Part shown: positions 1 to 9,904 of the stretch, one piece after another
Layout: the number at the start of each line of letters is the position of its first letter
Numbering within the stretch: the stretch's first letter is position 1
Origin: an uncultured Bacteroidales bacterium
GTDB lineage: Bacteria > Bacteroidota > Bacteroidia > Bacteroidales > FEN-979
Assembly (NCBI GenBank): GCA_903824935.1
Contig: CAIJYT010000149.1
Span: 1-62,483 of the forward strand
Direction: 5' to 3'
DNA: 62,483 bases
Translations under genes and position numbers: made by a program
Notes under the pieces: generated by a model
Told to the model about the DNA's origin: nothing
What the model saw: only the letters and a program-made list of their open reading frames with translations
The model's database searches: none

Positions 1-1
1 A

Positions 2-1630
<1,629 letters not shown>

Positions 1631-1637
1631 GCCGGGC

Positions 1638-1668
1638 TTGACTTTTTCTTCCCGCTTTCGTATATTTA
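1638..1668 (+). promoter_or_regulatory. Bacteroidota-type promoter before the secreted protein gene
   Basis: TTG at 1638-1640 is followed after 20 bases by TATATTTA at 1661-1668, one mismatch from the TAnnTTTG -7 box. It sits just after the ABC-F stop codon and 24 bases before the next ATG. The call rests on motif and spacing only. Confidence 0.45.
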
Positions 1669-1691
1669 CAGATTGATAATATTCATATATT

Positions 1692-3158
1692 ATGAAACCT
1701 GTATATATTTTCCTCTGCTGTTTTTACGTTTTGTTCTTACCAGCCGGGCAGGCAGCAGCCCGGGTCAGTCCAGGGGTGTCGTCTGATTCTCTCTGCCCTC
1801 CCCGATTTTTGCAATCCAGTGCACCTGAATTTATGGCTTCTTATCTTTGGTGGTCTAAGCCTATGAGGGCGGACTCAACCACACCGCCGGGACTGCTGGG
1901 CTACTATCTCCACGGCAATGGCCACAGACTGGAATATATTGATGGTCCAAATACCCTGATGCACTATCATATGTGGCCGAAACTCGGGAGGTGGACTTAC
2001 GCTGTCACCGCCTACTACGACCTGAGTTATTATGGGCAACCGGGGCAATTCGGCGAATCCCCTGCCTCAAATGAATCCATTCTCGACATGGATGTTGATT
2101 TTATGTATCCTTTGAATGAAAACTTTGATCATGGTTTTTATGGTAATTATAACTGGCATTTTTCCCCTGACCAGGGGAATTGGGATGCCGATTATGAGCA
2201 TGGGAACCCAAAACCTTGCATGGTTTTCAAAGGCAATCCGGGGGAAACCAATTACCACACGGCTTTGATCAGCTTCTGGAATCCCATGAACCTCTGGGTG
2301 TGTGCCAATGTATCGCTTTCAGTTGACCTTAAACTTGAAAATGTAAATCCCACGGGCAAAGAAAAGCTGATCATTGAGGCCGGGAGCGACAGTGTATGGG
2401 ATGTTTTACAGACTTTCACAAATGTGATGGATACCGGCTGGATCCATTACCGGTATGATTGCAATAAATACATTGGTGATGTGATCATGTTCAGGTTCAC
2501 GGCTGCCGGGGTAAATTCGACAGATATAGCGGGCTGGTATCTTGATAATGTTAAACTGGATCCGGTATGCCTGCCGCCGGCCGGGGGAAAAGCAGTGAGA
2601 CAGAAAAACAACATCAACCGTATCTCGTGGGTCCCGCCCTGTGCCGGCAGTTCAAAGACGTTATATCCCGGCGGCATCATTGCAGGCTACTTTATTTACA
2701 GGTCGGATTCAGCAGGCAATCCTCCCTTTACGGTATTGAATTACATGCCTTTTAAGGATACTGTTTACTATGATACCCTGCCAACCGGGTTGTATTCTAA
2801 TTATTTTTCTTATTACCTGCAAACCCGGTTTAATGCTCCGGGAACAAATTATTATGCCTGCGAATCCCCCCCGGGAGACACCCTGAAAGTAACCTCCCTG
2901 TCTGTTGCCTCACTTGAAGAATCTGAAGTGCTGGTTTATCCCAATCCCTCATCCGCAGACATTATTATTACGGGATCCATTACCATCAGCGGTTGCGAGA
3001 TATGGAACACTTCAGGGCAAATGGTGGAACTCATCCGCAGTAACAATACAAAAGAACTTAAACTGGATGTAAGCAAACTTGTCCCGGGCTTATATTTCCT
3101 GAGAATTCAGACTGAGAAGGGTGTAATAAACCGTAAACTTTTCAGATCAGCCCGCTAA
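1692..3158 (+). CDS. Secreted protein with T9SS type A sorting domain
   Basis: 488 residues. The N-terminus is a signal peptide (hydrophobic residues 5-22, cleavage probably after the AAA near 22-24). The last 75 or so residues form a T9SS sorting domain: VYPNPSS near 415, a GLYFLRI strand motif and a final basic stretch. It should therefore cross the outer membrane by type IX secretion and be released or anchored. The middle is rich in Trp, Tyr and Asn, with a stretch ending WYLDNVKLDP that resembles the end of jelly-roll/MAM-like modules, followed by a fibronectin-like region. No catalytic motif was recognised, so substrate and role are unknown. It has its own promoter and faces the hic locus. 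Confidence 0.85.
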   Translation: MKPVYIFLCCFYVLFLPAGQAAARVSPGVSSDSLCPPRFLQSSAPEFMASYLWWSKPMRADSTTPPGLLGYYLHGNGHRLEYIDGPNTLMHYHMWPKLGRWTYAVTAYYDLSYYGQPGQFGESPASNESILDMDVDFMYPLNENFDHGFYGNYNWHFSPDQGNWDADYEHGNPKPCMVFKGNPGETNYHTALISFWNPMNLWVCANVSLSVDLKLENVNPTGKEKLIIEAGSDSVWDVLQTFTNVMDTGWIHYRYDCNKYIGDVIMFRFTAAGVNSTDIAGWYLDNVKLDPVCLPPAGGKAVRQKNNINRISWVPPCAGSSKTLYPGGIIAGYFIYRSDSAGNPPFTVLNYMPFKDTVYYDTLPTGLYSNYFSYYLQTRFNAPGTNYYACESPPGDTLKVTSLSVASLEESEVLVYPNPSSADIIITGSITISGCEIWNTSGQMVELIRSNNTKELKLDVSKLVPGLYFLRIQTEKGVINRKLFRSAR

Positions 3159-3169
3159 TCGGCAAGGGT

Positions 3170-3191
3170 AGTAATCCCGGTAGTGATTACT
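3170..3191. terminator. Small inverted repeat between convergent genes
   Basis: AGTAATC (3170-3176) and GATTACT (3185-3191) form a perfect 7-bp stem with an 8-base loop, between the ends of the secreted protein gene and hicB. No clear T-tract follows on either strand, so it is only a possible shared terminator. Confidence 0.35.
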
Positions 3192-3204
3192 GATAATTTG
3201 CGGA

Positions 3205-3576
3205 TCAGCTTATTAATTTTTTCTCCAGTGTTGTTTCAATGAATTTATTTAAAGAAACTCTTTCCTGTTTGGCTTTTATAAATGCAAGACGGTGAATTTC
3301 CGCGGAAAGACGGATGTTAAAACTACCCTTGAAAGGTTTCTCAGGTTGAATGTTTTTTTCCTTGCAAAATGCCAGGTATTCGTCTACTGTACGCTCAAAG
3401 GCATCTTTTAATTCATGGGCATTATCTGATTCGAACGTGATCAGATCATTGATATGCTCTATCTTTCCCCAGAATACTTCGTCATCAGAAGAAAAATTTA
3501 CAGAACCTATATATCCTTTATAAAGGAGGATGTTAGTTGTTCCATGCTGTCTTTGTTTCTTTTCTTTTCTCTTCAT
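3205..3576 (-). CDS. hicB: HicB-family antitoxin
   Basis: 123 residues, the antitoxin of a type II HicAB module. The N-terminal part (about 18-80) has the HicB RNase H-like pattern, with LLYKGYIGSVNF, WGKIEHINDLITFES and AFERTVDEYL. The C-terminal part (about 85-120) is a ribbon-helix-helix DNA-binding segment with IRLSAEIHRLAFIKAKQ and SLNKFIETTLEK. HicB proteins neutralise HicA and repress their own operon. It lies 9 bases downstream of the hicA remnant in the usual toxin-antitoxin order. The first 17 or so residues are very basic (MKRKEKKQRQ) and absent from typical HicB, so translation might start later. It is intact although its toxin gene is frameshifted. Confidence 0.88.
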   Translation of the reverse strand: MKRKEKKQRQHGTTNILLYKGYIGSVNFSSDDEVFWGKIEHINDLITFESDNAHELKDAFERTVDEYLAFCKEKNIQPEKPFKGSFNIRLSAEIHRLAFIKAKQERVSLNKFIETTLEKKLIS

Positions 3577-3585
3577 AAAATCCTG

Positions 3586-3841
3586 TTATATCATTTCATT
3601 TTCCCTTAACTTTTCGATAATTAAGGTGAGAACATAGCTTTCAGCTCTTTCCCCGGATGTGGTTTATGAAACATGATTTTGTCATTCAATCTTTTGTTAT
3701 AGAACATCACTGCTGAGCCAGATGTTTTACCCCTGTTTTCCTCTGCATATCCAAATCCGCGTAATAACCGGACCATTTCGTCATAAGTAAATTTTTTGGC
3801 CCGGAGAGAAGTTTTTGAACCAGCTTTTCCTGAATACTCAT
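3586..3841 (-). pseudogene. hicA: Frameshifted hicA toxin gene
   Basis: Reading from ATG at 3841 gives MSIQEKLVQKLLSGPKN, the usual HicA start, which then loses frame in an A6-T3 run (about 3788-3796). The next frame continues with FTYDEMVRLLRGFGYAEENR, GKTSGSAVMFYNKR and the HKPHPGKELK motif that carries the HicA catalytic His, then hits a stop at 3621-3623. Shifting again at an AAA near 3640 restores SYVLTLIIEKLRENEMI and a stop at 3586. Restoring one base at each place gives an 85-residue HicA of normal length. HicA is a double-stranded-RNA-binding-fold mRNA interferase. Both lesions are single-base losses in homopolymers, so this is either a decayed toxin or a sequencing error. Confidence 0.85.
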
Positions 3842-3855
3842 CGACACTTCTATTG

Positions 3856-3886
3856 CAAAAGTAAAATAAAAAGATAGTTTGTGCAA
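3856..3886 (-). promoter_or_regulatory. Probable hicAB promoter
   Basis: On the minus strand, TTG (3886-3884) is followed after 20 bases by TACTTTTG (3863-3856), a perfect TAnnTTTG box. The hicA ATG is 14 bases downstream, so the leader would be very short. Confidence 0.6.
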
Positions 3887-3902
3887 CTATTTTTTAGTTG
3901 CA
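3882..3902. promoter_or_regulatory. Palindromic operator candidate for HicB
   Basis: TGCAACTA (3882-3889), five T, then TAGTTGCA (3895-3902) form a perfect 8-bp inverted repeat. A second repeat, ATAGTT-N5-AACTAT at 3874-3890, overlaps it. Both cover the -33 region of the hicAB promoter, where an autoregulating HicB would bind. Confidence 0.5.
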
Positions 3903-4101
3903 TTTTAAAATAAACCGGCAAGCCTCCCAAGTTCCACCCCAGATGGGAATTAACCCGGAGAGATTAAACACTTAATTCGCCTTAAGGGAAAAAGTGATAG
4001 AAAAGAAAGGTTTAAATAAAAATCAAATAGTATGAATCTCAGGCGAGCCCTGGATCCGGGTCCCCCCCCCCCCCGGAGGGGCAGGAAATTAACCGGGAAG
4101 G
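3903..4101. other. Intergenic stretch with a 13-C run
   Basis: No gene was found between the hic promoter and the end of nuoN. The stretch holds an uninterrupted run of 13 C (4062-4074) flanked by GGATCCGGGT and GGAGGGG. In the nuoN transcript the G run could pair with the CCCC just before it. It lies outside any reading frame recognised here. Confidence 0.5.
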
Positions 4102-5481
4102 TTAAATCAACCCGCTAAGAAGGAAGGGTAAAAATCCCAGCAGAATCGTAAGGATCGTAAGGAACAGTATTGAGATCCTGAAAGGCCGTCCAACCTGCAA
4201 GACGATCCCGTTGTCCTCCCTGAAATACATGGCTATGATGGGCTTGAAATAATAGCCCACACTTACGGCCGATCCTGCAATTGCAACGATCACCAGCCAA
4301 AGCCAGCCCTGTTCAATGGCTGCTGCAAAGAGAAAATACTTTCCTATAAAGCCTGCCAGCGGAGGAATCCCAGTGAGGGATAACATGGCTACAGCCAGGG
4401 TAAAGGCTTCGATACGGTTTTTCTTTGCGATGCCGTTGAAAGACCCGAAGTAATCGTTTCCCATGGCTTCCCTTACAAGGATAAGGATTGCAAAGGCAGC
4501 GATGGTTGCTATGGAATATGAAATTGAATAGAACAGAAGGGCGTTTGCCGTGCGTCCCGAAAATGCTACCATGGCCAGCATCATATAACCGGAATGGGAG
4601 ATGCTTGAATAAGCCAGCATTCTCTTGAGATTAGGCTGGTATAAGCCGGTTAAATTTCCTATCACAATGGTGATGGCCGCAAGGACTGCGATGGTCATTT
4701 CCCAAACTCCGTGTATGCCGAAGAAAGTGATGCTGAAGAAGCGGTACATGGCGAAAACGCTGGCAGTTTTAACTACGGTTGCCATAAATGCAGTAAGCAG
4801 GGTTGGTGTTCCTTCGTACACATCAGGAGCCCAGAAATGGAAGGGGGCGATGGCTATTTTGAACAGCAGTCCTATGATCAGCAGGAAGAGCCCGGCTTTG
4901 AACATGGGTGGCAGTCCTGCACCGGCATGCTCCGCCACATAGGAATGTATTGCATAGAGGTCGAATGAGCCGCTGGAGCCGTATATTAGGGCTATGCCGA
5001 ATAATAAAAAGCCTGAAAGGAAAGAACCGAGCAGGAAATATTTTAAGGTAGCTTCGTTGGATGTGATGGCTTCCTTGTGGCTGCCTGCAAGCACATACAG
5101 GGCAATTGAAAGTGTCTCGATGCCTATGAACAGCATAATGAGATTTCCGAAGTAGCTCATCAGCACAGCCCCAACAAGAGCGAAGATCATGATGGCGTAA
5201 ATGTCGTCGAGGGGACGAACCACCTTGCGGTAGTACTGGGCTGCAAACATGAAAATGAGGAAGGTCGAAAAGATCAATACCGAGCTGAAGGCCACTCCTG
5301 AATTGTCGATGATGAGCATATTGTGGAACAGGCTGCGGTTCATGTTCCAGTGCAGCACGCTCATTACGAGCGATGCCAGCAATCCGACGAGAATCAATGG
5401 CAGCAGCCAGGTCTTCTTTTTCAGAATGCCGAGAAAAAGCACCAGCACCCCTAAAACCGATAATGATATTATGCTATTCAT
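4102..5481 (-). CDS. nuoN: NADH-quinone oxidoreductase subunit N
   Basis: 459 residues, about 14 membrane helices. It is an antiporter-like proton-pumping subunit of the complex I membrane arm and the last gene of the nuo operon. It has the Mrp-antiporter core: IGIETLSIALYVLAG near 121, ATLKYFLLGSFLSGFLLFG near 145, the PFHFWAPDVYEGTPT helix-break motif near 216, and LKRMLAYSSISHSGYMMLA near 288 with the conserved Lys. Length is normal. It is separated from nuoM by 89 bases that hold a short tandem array. Confidence 0.96.
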   Translation of the reverse strand: MNSIISLSVLGVLVLFLGILKKKTWLLPLILVGLLASLVMSVLHWNMNRSLFHNMLIIDNSGVAFSSVLIFSTFLIFMFAAQYYRKVVRPLDDIYAIMIFALVGAVLMSYFGNLIMLFIGIETLSIALYVLAGSHKEAITSNEATLKYFLLGSFLSGFLLFGIALIYGSSGSFDLYAIHSYVAEHAGAGLPPMFKAGLFLLIIGLLFKIAIAPFHFWAPDVYEGTPTLLTAFMATVVKTASVFAMYRFFSITFFGIHGVWEMTIAVLAAITIVIGNLTGLYQPNLKRMLAYSSISHSGYMMLAMVAFSGRTANALLFYSISYSIATIAAFAILILVREAMGNDYFGSFNGIAKKNRIEAFTLAVAMLSLTGIPPLAGFIGKYFLFAAAIEQGWLWLVIVAIAGSAVSVGYYFKPIIAMYFREDNGIVLQVGRPFRISILFLTILTILLGFLPFLLSGLI

Positions 5482-5490
5482 TTACATTAA

Positions 5491-5513
5491 TTCAATGTTC
5501 AATATTCAATATT
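5491..5513. repeat. 7-base tandem array, TTCAATA family
   Basis: Three units in the nuoM-nuoN gap, TTCAATG TTCAATA TTCAATA, ending in TT. The same family occurs at 9369-9406, 12487-12528 and 12574-12594. Each copy on the sense (minus) strand contains TGA. Confidence 0.7.
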
Positions 5514-5570
5514 ATTCGCACCAATTGTTTATTCCATTTGTGTGCTCATTAAGGCTTCGCCGAACGACAT

Positions 5571-7022
5571 TCATCTTATAATTCCAATGACCTGCCCCAC
5601 CCCATTCTCCGCCATTTTCATAAACATGCCCGGGAAAATTCCTATCCAGAGAACCATGATCACGATTGCTATAAGCGGTATCATTTCCTTCCAGCTCAGA
5701 TCGCTTACCTGTTCAGTCACCGCATTGGTGTTTCCAAGCATAACCCTCTGGTACATCCACAGCATGTAAAGTGCGCTGAAAATGATTGTAAGTCCTGCCA
5801 CTGCTGCAAAAACCATATTGTATTTAAACATGCCCAGGAGGATGAGGAACTCACCCACAAAGCCGTTGGTAAGCGGAAGTGCAATGCTTCCAAGCAAAAT
5901 AATCATGAAGAATGCCGCCAGGCGCGGGGCTTTGATCGCAATCCCTCCGAGTTCCGAAATGCTGGTGGTCTTTGTCCTTGCCTCTATATACTGTATGATG
6001 ATAAAAAGCCCCACGATATTAATCCCGTGCGAAATCATCTGTATCATGGCCCCCTGCATCGCCTGTGCATTCAGGACCATGATCCCTGCAGCAACAAGGC
6101 CCAGGTGGGCAATTGAAGAATAAGCGATCAGCCGTTTCAGGTCATCCTGTCTTATTGCAATCAGAGAAGCATAAACAATGCCCGTCACGGGTAAAATAAT
6201 GAAAAGGCCGTTGGTCGTGTTAAGCACCGAAAAAGTTATCGGAATCATCCAGCGTATCATCCCGAACAATCCCATTTTGGACATCAGTCCGCCAAGCAGC
6301 ATGCTTCCCGGATAAGGCGCCGTTACGTAGGTATCCGGCTGCCAGGTATGGAATGGAAAGATTGGAACCTTTATTGCAAAGGCGATAAAGAATGCCAGGA
6401 ATACCCAGATCTGTTCGTCCGGTTTAAGGTTGCTTGCATAAAGCCAGATATGATCGAAGGAATGAGGAAGCGGTGTACGGAAATACAGGAAGATAATAGC
6501 AACCAGCATCAGCAGGCTGCCGCTGAAAGTATAGGCAAAGAATTTAAAGGTGATCCTGATCCTGTCTTTCCCTCCCCAGAAAGCGGCAATGAAATACGCC
6601 GGGATCAGCGCGAGTTCCCAGAAAATATAAAACACCATCCCGTCAAATGCCGTGAAAACGCCCATTAGTCCTGCCTGCATAAGAAAGATGAGACTGTAAA
6701 ATGAAGCAGGCCTGTTGATCTTCTGCCCGAAAGTCGTGTAAATGATGATGGGTACAAGGAAGGTAGTCAGAAGCACCATCAGCATGCTCAGCCCGTCAAT
6801 CCCGAATTTCAGGCTTATTCCATAACTTGCAAGCCAGTCGAGGCGGAACAGCAGATGGCAATGGCAGTATAGGAAATACTGGACCAGGGCTGCGATGCTG
6901 ATGCCGAATTCAACCAATGCCATTGCGAACGCCAGGTTACGGGCCCATTTTTCTTCCTTCACGAAGAACAGGCCGGTTGCCGCAAGCAGGGGCAGGAATA
7001 TCAGTGTAAACGTCAGCATCAC
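5571..7022 (-). CDS. nuoM: NADH-quinone oxidoreductase subunit M
   Basis: 483 residues, about 14 membrane helices, the middle antiporter-like subunit of complex I. It shows the diagnostic FKFGIDGLSMLMVLLTTFL near 72-90, FYIFWELALIPAYFIAAFWGG with the conserved Glu (about 130-150), IKVPIFPFHTWQPDTYVTAP near 217 and LKRLIAYSSIAHLGLVAAG near 300. Its start overlaps the nuoL stop by 4 bases, suggesting translational coupling. The length matches the short NuoM of Bacteroidota and Proteobacteria. Confidence 0.96.
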   Translation of the reverse strand: MMLTFTLIFLPLLAATGLFFVKEEKWARNLAFAMALVEFGISIAALVQYFLYCHCHLLFRLDWLASYGISLKFGIDGLSMLMVLLTTFLVPIIIYTTFGQKINRPASFYSLIFLMQAGLMGVFTAFDGMVFYIFWELALIPAYFIAAFWGGKDRIRITFKFFAYTFSGSLLMLVAIIFLYFRTPLPHSFDHIWLYASNLKPDEQIWVFLAFFIAFAIKVPIFPFHTWQPDTYVTAPYPGSMLLGGLMSKMGLFGMIRWMIPITFSVLNTTNGLFIILPVTGIVYASLIAIRQDDLKRLIAYSSIAHLGLVAAGIMVLNAQAMQGAMIQMISHGINIVGLFIIIQYIEARTKTTSISELGGIAIKAPRLAAFFMIILLGSIALPLTNGFVGEFLILLGMFKYNMVFAAVAGLTIIFSALYMLWMYQRVMLGNTNAVTEQVSDLSWKEMIPLIAIVIMVLWIGIFPGMFMKMAENGVGQVIGIIR

Positions 7023-8908
7023 AAAAAGATATTAATAAACAGTATCAGCAAAATCCCAATGATCATAAAGAACAGGTACATACCCACATGCCCGCTCTGG
7101 AGGTAGCGGATTCCATTACTGAATCTCACAACCAGTGTACCTGTCCCGTTTACGATACGGTCGATGAACCTCTCCTCGATGAATTTTTGAAGTGCATCCG
7201 AAATGCGCAAAGCCGGTCTTACGAAAAGGTAATCGTAAACCTCATCCACATAAAATTTATTTTCAATCAAACGAATCAATACGTTCCGGCTAGCGGTTCC
7301 AGGATCACGATTCACGGTTTTCCGGTATGCGACATAAGCCATCAGCAGTACCAGTAAAAGCACCACTACCATATTCGACCACTCCAGCCTTGCAGCCACA
7401 TGATGAGGCTGAAGCTGGTTAAGCCTTACTGCATCGGCAAAAACAGGCGCAAGGAATTCTTTAAGCATGCCGCTCCCACCCATGATTTCAGGGATGTTCA
7501 GGAAACCCCCGAAGAACGCCAGCACGGCGAGTATGATAAGAGGTATTGTCATCACTGAAGGTGATTCATGTATTTTTAATGACTGCGGATCACTACCTCT
7601 GTTTTTTCCTGCGAAAGTGAGGAAGAGTAGGCGGAACATATAGAATGCCGTCATCATCGATACTCCCACGGCAACAACCCAGAGCGGCAGGCTTGATCCG
7701 AATACGTTGCCCAGGATCTCATCCTTGGAGAAGAATCCCGAAAGCGGCGGCAATCCGGCAATAGCCAGGGTGCCGACCAGGAATGTCCAATAAGTTTTCG
7801 GCAAAGCATTTTTCAGTCCTCCCATTTTCCTGATATCCTGTTCCCCTTCAAGGGCATGGATCACGCTTCCCGCCCCGAGGAACAGCAGGGCTTTGAAGAA
7901 GGCATGGGTCATAAGGTGGAACATGGCCCCTGTAAATGCTCCCACGCTTAATGCAAGAAACATGTAGCCGAGCTGGCTGATGGTTGAATATGCCAGGACT
8001 TTCTTGATATCGTTCTGAAAGATGGCTATTGCCGCGGTCATCAGCATGGTGGCCAGGGCAGTGATGCCCATGACTTCCATGGTAACAGGTGCAAGAACAT
8101 ATAACACACCCGAACGTGCAACCATATATACGCCTGCCGTGACCATGGTTGCTGCATGTATCAATGCTGAAACAGGGGTCGGACCGGCCATTGCATCGGG
8201 AAGCCAGGTGTAAAGGGGAATCTGGGCGCTCTTGCCAACCGCTCCAATAAACAGCAGCATTGTAATGGCAACCATTGTCCCGCTGCCGGCTGACATTGTT
8301 TTTGCCTGTTCAAAGACCACCTGGTAACCGAAACTCTTGAAAGTCGTAAAAATAAGGAACATCCCCAGCAGGAACCCCAGGTCGCCTATGCGGTTCATGA
8401 TAAAGGCCTTTTTTGCGGCATTGTTGAATTGCTGGTTTTTAAACCAGAAACCGATCAGCAGGTAAGAACATAAGCCAACGCCTTCCCATCCGATGAACAT
8501 CACTGCATAATTCGCACTCATCACCAGGATCAGCATGAAAAAGATGAAGAGGTTCATGTATGCAAAAAAACGGTTGAACCCCTTATCGTGCGACATGTAG
8601 CCGATGGAATACACATGGATCACAAACCCCACACCGGTAATGATCAGCATCATCAGGATAGACAGGGAGTCGATCAGGAACTCGAAGGGTATGGAAACGG
8701 GGCCGAGGGAAATCCAGTCAAAAAAGCGAAAAGCGAAAGGCGAAAGGCGAAAATTAAATAATACAATCAGTGAAAGAATAAAAGAAATGAGAATAGTCCC
8801 GGGACCGAGAATGGCAGCAACACGTTTCGGAATGCCGCGATAGCCCAGGCCCAGGATGATGAATCCTAAAAGAGGCAGTAAAGGAACCAATGCAATGAGT
8901 ATAGTCAT
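7019..8908 (-). CDS. nuoL: NADH-quinone oxidoreductase subunit L
   Basis: 629 residues: the distal antiporter-like subunit of complex I, with about 15 helices and the long lateral helix near the C-terminus. Motifs include FIGWEGVGLCSYLLIGFWF near 138, PLYTWLPDAMAGPTPVSALIHAATMVTAG (about 230-260) and KVLAYSTISQLGYMFLA near 308. Two loop segments look like in-frame insertions of tandem arrays: residues 52-63 (NFRLSPFAFRFF, from 7-base TTCGCCT units) after the second helix, and residues 530-536 (KTVNRDP) before the last conserved block NKFYVDEVYDY. The protein otherwise looks intact. Confidence 0.96.
   Translation of the reverse strand: MTILIALVPLLPLLGFIILGLGYRGIPKRVAAILGPGTILISFILSLIVLFNFRLSPFAFRFFDWISLGPVSIPFEFLIDSLSILMMLIITGVGFVIHVYSIGYMSHDKGFNRFFAYMNLFIFFMLILVMSANYAVMFIGWEGVGLCSYLLIGFWFKNQQFNNAAKKAFIMNRIGDLGFLLGMFLIFTTFKSFGYQVVFEQAKTMSAGSGTMVAITMLLFIGAVGKSAQIPLYTWLPDAMAGPTPVSALIHAATMVTAGVYMVARSGVLYVLAPVTMEVMGITALATMLMTAAIAIFQNDIKKVLAYSTISQLGYMFLALSVGAFTGAMFHLMTHAFFKALLFLGAGSVIHALEGEQDIRKMGGLKNALPKTYWTFLVGTLAIAGLPPLSGFFSKDEILGNVFGSSLPLWVVAVGVSMMTAFYMFRLLFLTFAGKNRGSDPQSLKIHESPSVMTIPLIILAVLAFFGGFLNIPEIMGGSGMLKEFLAPVFADAVRLNQLQPHHVAARLEWSNMVVVLLLVLLMAYVAYRKTVNRDPGTASRNVLIRLIENKFYVDEVYDYLFVRPALRISDALQKFIEERFIDRIVNGTGTLVVRFSNGIRYLQSGHVGMYLFFMIIGILLILFINIFL
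7302..7320. repeat. Short GGTTCAC-family array inside nuoL
   Basis: GGATCAC GATTCAC GGTTT is about 2.5 units of the same heptamer family found between genes at 59094-59121. It lies in the variable loop before the C-terminal block of NuoL. With so few units, chance similarity is possible. Confidence 0.4.
8720..8754. repeat. 7-base tandem array inside nuoL
   Basis: Plus-strand AAGCGAA AAGCGAA AGGCGAA AGGCGAA, i.e. TTCGCCT units in the sense direction, lies in frame at NuoL residues 52-63. No unit creates a stop in any frame of the sense strand. Its core GCGAAA resembles the intergenic TAGCGAAA octamers. Confidence 0.65.
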
Positions 8909-9039
8909 GTTTTGTCTTTGTCTTTAGCGAGCATTTTGCATAAGCGGCATCAGGTTCAAGGAGCTTTACGTTTGCAGGAGGAGCATATCACTATATCGCT
9001 TCGCAGCAACCGTAGCCGCGATGCAATGATGCGAGCGCT
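8909..9039. other. 131-base nuoK-nuoL gap
   Basis: An unusually long spacer for this operon. No reading frame, hairpin with a T-tract or tandem array was seen. Confidence 0.4.
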
Positions 9040-9357
9040 TCACCACTTCAACTTATTTAAAACATCTATGTCAATAGAATGCGTCGTCTTATATATCAGC
9101 ACGAATATCGCCAGCCCTATGGCCACCTCGGCAGCAGCAACCACCATGATGAAAAACACGAAGATCTGACCTGCCGGATCGTTCGAATATGCCGAAAACG
9201 CCGCCAGCAGAAGGTTCACCGAATTGATCATCAGCTCGACCGACATCAGTATCACCAATGCATTCCTCTTGATCAAAACCCCTATCACCCCTATCGAAAA
9301 CAGCATGGAGCAGAAGATCAGGTAGTGGTTTATCGGTATGGTAGTGAGTGTGTTCAT
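9040..9357 (-). CDS. nuoK: NADH-quinone oxidoreductase subunit K
   Basis: 105 residues, three membrane helices. NuoK is the small MrpC-like subunit of the complex I membrane arm. The two conserved buried acidic residues are in LVILMSVELMINSVNLLLAAF (about 32-52) and VVAAAEVAIGLAIFVLIY (about 72-89). Normal length. It sits between nuoJ and nuoL, as in the standard order. Confidence 0.95.
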   Translation of the reverse strand: MNTLTTIPINHYLIFCSMLFSIGVIGVLIKRNALVILMSVELMINSVNLLLAAFSAYSNDPAGQIFVFFIMVVAAAEVAIGLAIFVLIYKTTHSIDIDVLNKLKW

Positions 9358-9368
9358 TTATTATTACT

Positions 9369-9406
9369 TCAACATTCAATGTTCAATATTCAATATTCGA
9401 TATTCA
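9369..9406. repeat. 7-base tandem array starting at the nuoJ stop codon
   Basis: On the minus strand: TGAATAT CGAATAT TGAATAT TGAACAT TGAATGT TGA. The first TGA (9406-9404) is the nuoJ stop codon, so the array fills the whole nuoJ-nuoK gap. Confidence 0.8.
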
Positions 9407-9904
9407 AATTTGTTCTTTTTTCCCCAGCAATACCGCTCCCACCATCGCCGTTAAAAACAGTATTGATGAAACTTCGAACGGCAGCATATAATCCCTGTAA
9501 AGTACTATTCCCAGTTCTTTTACAAGTCCTATCTGCGATCCTTCGGGCTGCTGCATAACATGCAGGTCATAGCCCCTCAAAACCCCGATAAGTACCATGC
9601 CCAGCATAACTCCGGCAATTATTGCCGAAGCTTTTACCCAGATTGGCTTCGGTGATTGTTCGTCCTTATTAAGATTTAAAAGCATCACTGTAAACAGGAA
9701 AAGCACCATGATGGCGCCGGCATATACGATAATGTGGACAATAGCCAGGAACTGGGCGTTCAGGAGGATATAATGCCCTCCAATGGCGAAAAAAGTCAGT
9801 GTAAGATAAAGCACGCTGTGTATGGGCTTCTTTGAGAGCAGCATCATCACTGCGCTGTAAAGTGCGAGTATGGAAAGGAAATAAAATATGTAACTAGTGA
9901 ACAT
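9404..9904 (-). CDS. nuoJ: NADH-quinone oxidoreductase subunit J
   Basis: 166 residues, five membrane helices, the MrpC/ND6-like subunit of complex I. The conserved helix with a pi-bulge is visible as VHIIVYAGAIMVLFLFTVMLLNL (about 56-78). The start overlaps nuoI by 11 bases. The stop codon is the first triplet of a TTGAATA tandem array, so the extreme C-terminus (LLGKKEQI) may have been trimmed or defined by the array. Length is normal. Confidence 0.95.
   Translation of the reverse strand: MFTSYIFYFLSILALYSAVMMLLSKKPIHSVLYLTLTFFAIGGHYILLNAQFLAIVHIIVYAGAIMVLFLFTVMLLNLNKDEQSPKPIWVKASAIIAGVMLGMVLIGVLRGYDLHVMQQPEGSQIGLVKELGIVLYRDYMLPFEVSSILFLTAMVGAVLLGKKEQI

Noticed and set aside
9369..9406. 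CRISPR-like repeats
   Set aside because: Units of 7-8 bases without unique spacers or cas genes are not CRISPR arrays.
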